Below are positions 61,727 through 64,000 of a stretch of DNA of 64,000 bases, piece after piece. A program made the translations under genes and the position numbers. Source of the DNA: Fratercula arctica (taxonomy: Eukaryota > Chordata > Aves > Charadriiformes > Alcidae); assembly GCA_947846985.1 (NCBI GenBank), contig CANTUZ010000001.1:32388727-32452726 (forward strand). The letters are read 5' to 3'. The notes below the pieces were generated by a model. It saw only the letters and a program-made list of their open reading frames with translations. It had not been told where the DNA came from and did no database searches. Numbering within the stretch: the stretch's first letter is position 1; each line of letters begins with the position of its first letter.

Positions 61727-63122
61727 GCAAGGGGTCCAGCAAAGAACCGGACAGCAAGATCTGACCATCTGCAACGTCTGATGACCGGTCCTCAATTTGG
61801 AAGAGGAGGGACCAAAGAGCAAAAATGAAAATGAAGCATGAGCTTCATAATACAATGAGCCCTCGTCCCGGCTACAGACTTGTCTGAGTGGGGACTGCAA
61901 GATGCGCTCGGGAGATCAACTCTTTCAGCATAAAACAACACCTGATATAATACATTAATTTCTTAAGGCAGTAGGGTTTCCAAAAGTGGGCATGAGGATC
62001 ATTTTTTTCCCCAACCATGAGGATTTAGCTAGTCACACTATGCTCCCCCTGTCATTGCTTTAGTTGCCTAAAAAAACCCCCCAAACATTCCTAATACCGC
62101 CTTTCCAGTTAAGAAATCTACATTTGCTGCATTGTTAGACAGATGTTATTTAACACCCAGCTGCAGAGAAGCTCCCCGAAAAGGGGAAGGAGACAACTAG
62201 GTAGAAACCTAGCAAGACGTTGTTTGCTATGGTACAAAAAAGCACGAGGCATGAACAGAAGTCTGTTTTAGGGGAGGAAAAATAAACAGCCCTTGTATAA
62301 ACCCCCTCTTGCCTCAAAACAAAAAGGCTCAGAAACTCAAAACTGATGAAAGAAAAACCAAACACAACACAAAACCAGTCCCTCTTCCTCCCGAAGGTAG
62401 CAGATAAGTTGCAAATAAAAGCAAAATAAATTGTCTGTTTAAAACGAAGCAGTATCTAAATATATTGTATGCAAGCATTAATTTCTGATACTGAAAATTC
62501 TCCAAGACTTCTCAGGAGGTGGAGGCTGTGCCTTGGGCTCATGCACACGTGCAAGAAAATAATACCAAGTTTTTAGCGATTTATTTCCGGGGCTCATTGG
62601 GTCACTGCTCCGTTAACATGAACCAACCCAGACACCATCTGCCACAGTAGCCTTTTTCAAATTTCAGTGAACCCCATGGTATTTAATAAGCAGAATGTGT
62701 CACAATTCCAAACAAGTTGCCAGCGTCTCCTATATAAAATTATTTTCATATACAGATACTTTTAACTCCTCAAAAAGGATCCCAAACATTACTCGACAGA
62801 AAAAGGATGAAAGCAGAAGCTTAATTTTAAATTAGTCAAACAACTCTCCCTTCAGCTGCTCTGAACATGCACAGAAGAGCTAAAAAAACTAACCATGGAT
62901 GTAGATTTTTTTAAATATCAGATTTATTTCCTTTTTTGATACCAAAGAGCTGTTCTGCCCTGCAAATTAACTGAGAAAATAAGCTTTATTTTGCTTTGAT
63001 TTTCACATTATATTTGCTTAAAAAAGATGGGTTTTCTGATAAGACCAACAAATTGAAACTCAAATTAGATTTTCTCTTCTGGTATACTACCATCTTTTAA
63101 TTAAATCTGCAAATCTTGAGGT
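61727..63122. other. Intergenic stretch next to the GPALPP1 3' end
   Basis: About 1.4 kb of AT-rich sequence with no gene or repeat recognised. It may include part of the GPALPP1 3' UTR if a distal polyadenylation signal (for example AATAAA near 62986) is used. Confidence 0.5.
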
Positions 63123-63673
63123 TTTATTACTTCTGCTACCACTAGCTCTTCCTACTATAGTGCAGAAATTATACCGCATACATATAAACCTGTATTTATG
63201 TACAGGCACAGAATCACAGAAATAAAAGCCCTGGGGGGACAGAAGAGCTGCCATTTGAGTTTATGCTCCCCATCAGGAGCTCCAGTCACACCATATCCTG
63301 CCCATGAGTCTAAAGGGGATTCTTCCATGGCCTTCAGGTCAGACTCAGCAAAAATATCTTAAGCAAAGCAGGGGAAACTGAGCAAATCTACAGCTCCTTA
63401 AAATAATACCTATTAATTATTTTCATGCTAACAATATATATATAAATATGTTTTAAAGTAGCAAAATTACATGATGTCTTTTTTTATACCAGGACTTCCC
63501 TTTACCAGTTTAGTTTTAGTACAGATGCTCCTCCCTAACAGAGTATTTACAGACAAGGAAAAATAGTTAAACATCAAGGTAATTATTTTGCATATAAATA
63601 TTTACAGAAAAATACTTAAAGAATTAAGTATACAAAGTTTAATTGACTTCAAAAAAAGCTTCATGCTTTTATG
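63123..63673 (-). other. GPALPP1: Probable GPALPP1 3' UTR
   Basis: This is AT-rich sequence after the GPALPP1 stop. The first canonical AATAAA on the minus strand is at 63128-63123, about 550 nt downstream. An ATTAAA variant lies much closer, at 63643-63638, only 30 nt after the stop. Which is used cannot be told from sequence, and another AATAAA at about 62986 is also possible. Confidence 0.45.
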
Positions 63674-63892
63674 CTATAAAAACATATTGCCTTTACTGTG
63701 CTCAAATTTACTATTCAGATCTCTGGATTTTCTTATGAGAGCTTTCTTTTGTGCTTCGTCAAATCGATTGACTTTGAGATCCTGGTCCCGGTCAAATGGC
63801 CTTCTTTCTTGAGGTTTGTTCTTTTCTTCAGACGCTTTGCTCTTTAGCTTTTTCTGATGTATGTCCATGAGAGATTCTGACCTCTTTGACTC
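63674..63892 (-). CDS. GPALPP1: GPALPP1, last coding exon (DUF3752 C-terminus)
   Basis: GPALPP1 is a small nuclear protein named for its GPALPP motifs. It carries a C-terminal DUF3752 region and its biochemical function is not established. The exon begins after a TTTTTCCAG acceptor in phase 0, encodes 72 residues and ends at a TAG (63676-63674). It starts ESKRSESLMDIHQKKLKSK, continues with NKPQERRPFDRDQDLKVNRF and DEAQKKALIRKSRDLNSKF, and ends HSKGNMFL. The FDRD-DLKVNRFDEAQKKAL core and the terminal KGNMFL are hallmarks of the family as I remember it. The remaining exons lie right of the window. The gene is upstream of and co-oriented with GTF2F2, as in mammals. Identity is from memory of the family plus synteny. 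Confidence 0.92.
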   Translation of the reverse strand, partial: ESKRSESLMDIHQKKLKSKASEEKNKPQERRPFDRDQDLKVNRFDEAQKKALIRKSRDLNSKFEHSKGNMFL

Positions 63893-64000
63893 CTGGAAAA
63901 ATGGGTGAAAGGAAGAGGAAATAAAGTGTTACAAAATATCAACAATGTACAGAAAATCTAAATGGAAAGATTGGAATTAGGAAGGCTCAAAATTCCAGAG

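Noticed and set aside
1..64000. CRISPR arrays, operons, phage or other prokaryotic systems
   Set aside because: No regularly spaced repeats or densely packed long frames; all recognised content is vertebrate nuclear DNA.

Overview
The window is avian nuclear DNA. The main evidence is the density of CR1 (chicken repeat 1) LINE copies carrying the CR1 3' octamer (ATTCTATG), together with an avian-type endogenous retroviral LTR, a few old MIR/CORE-SINE-like fragments, low gene density, and two vertebrate genes split into small exons. I cannot name the species. In mammals GPALPP1 and GTF2F2 are adjacent and co-oriented (human 13q14). The same order and orientation are seen here, so synteny supports both calls.

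Layout. Both genes read on the minus strand, so they run from high to low coordinates. GPALPP1 enters at the right edge and only its last coding exon (63674-63892) lies inside. A gene-poor stretch of about 32 kb follows (63.1 to 31.8 kb), filled with CR1 copies, one solo LTR (61088-61726), simple repeats and an interstitial telomeric repeat. A CpG-rich promoter (about 31150-31760) then starts GTF2F2, the RAP30 subunit of general transcription factor TFIIF. Coding exons 1-4 lie at 31454-31519, 21967-22040, 21426-21444 and 19847-19991. They splice in frame and encode the first 101 residues, which form the RAP74-dimerisation half of RAP30. A further exon-like segment at 11690-11728 has strong splice sites and the matching phase and could insert 13 residues. 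The remaining exons (linker and winged-helix DNA-binding half) must lie left of position 1.

Mobile DNA. Seven relatively young CR1 copies are present: 22172-22950, 24516-26292, 33394-33930, 37271-39745, 41303-41745, 52321-52782 and 55245-57625. Six are on the minus strand. The 24516-26292 copy keeps a reverse transcriptase frame broken by a single stop codon. The 37271-39745 copy preserves part of the endonuclease domain but has an internal deletion of roughly 0.5 kb. Older, more diverged CR1-like pieces lie at 2540-2590, 6355-6590, 8870-9045, 29600-30345, 32015-32230 and 32240-32550.

There is no operon-like, CRISPR, phage or defence content, and I found no convincing new multi-gene system. 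The observations most worth checking are the 13-residue candidate cassette exon in RAP30, the 19-nt microexon, the near-intact CR1 frame, a perfect 17-bp intronic hairpin, the interstitial telomeric repeat and a 26-nt G run. Coordinates of repeat edges are by eye and uncertain by 10-30 bases. Splice coordinates were read from the sequence and agree with reading phase.
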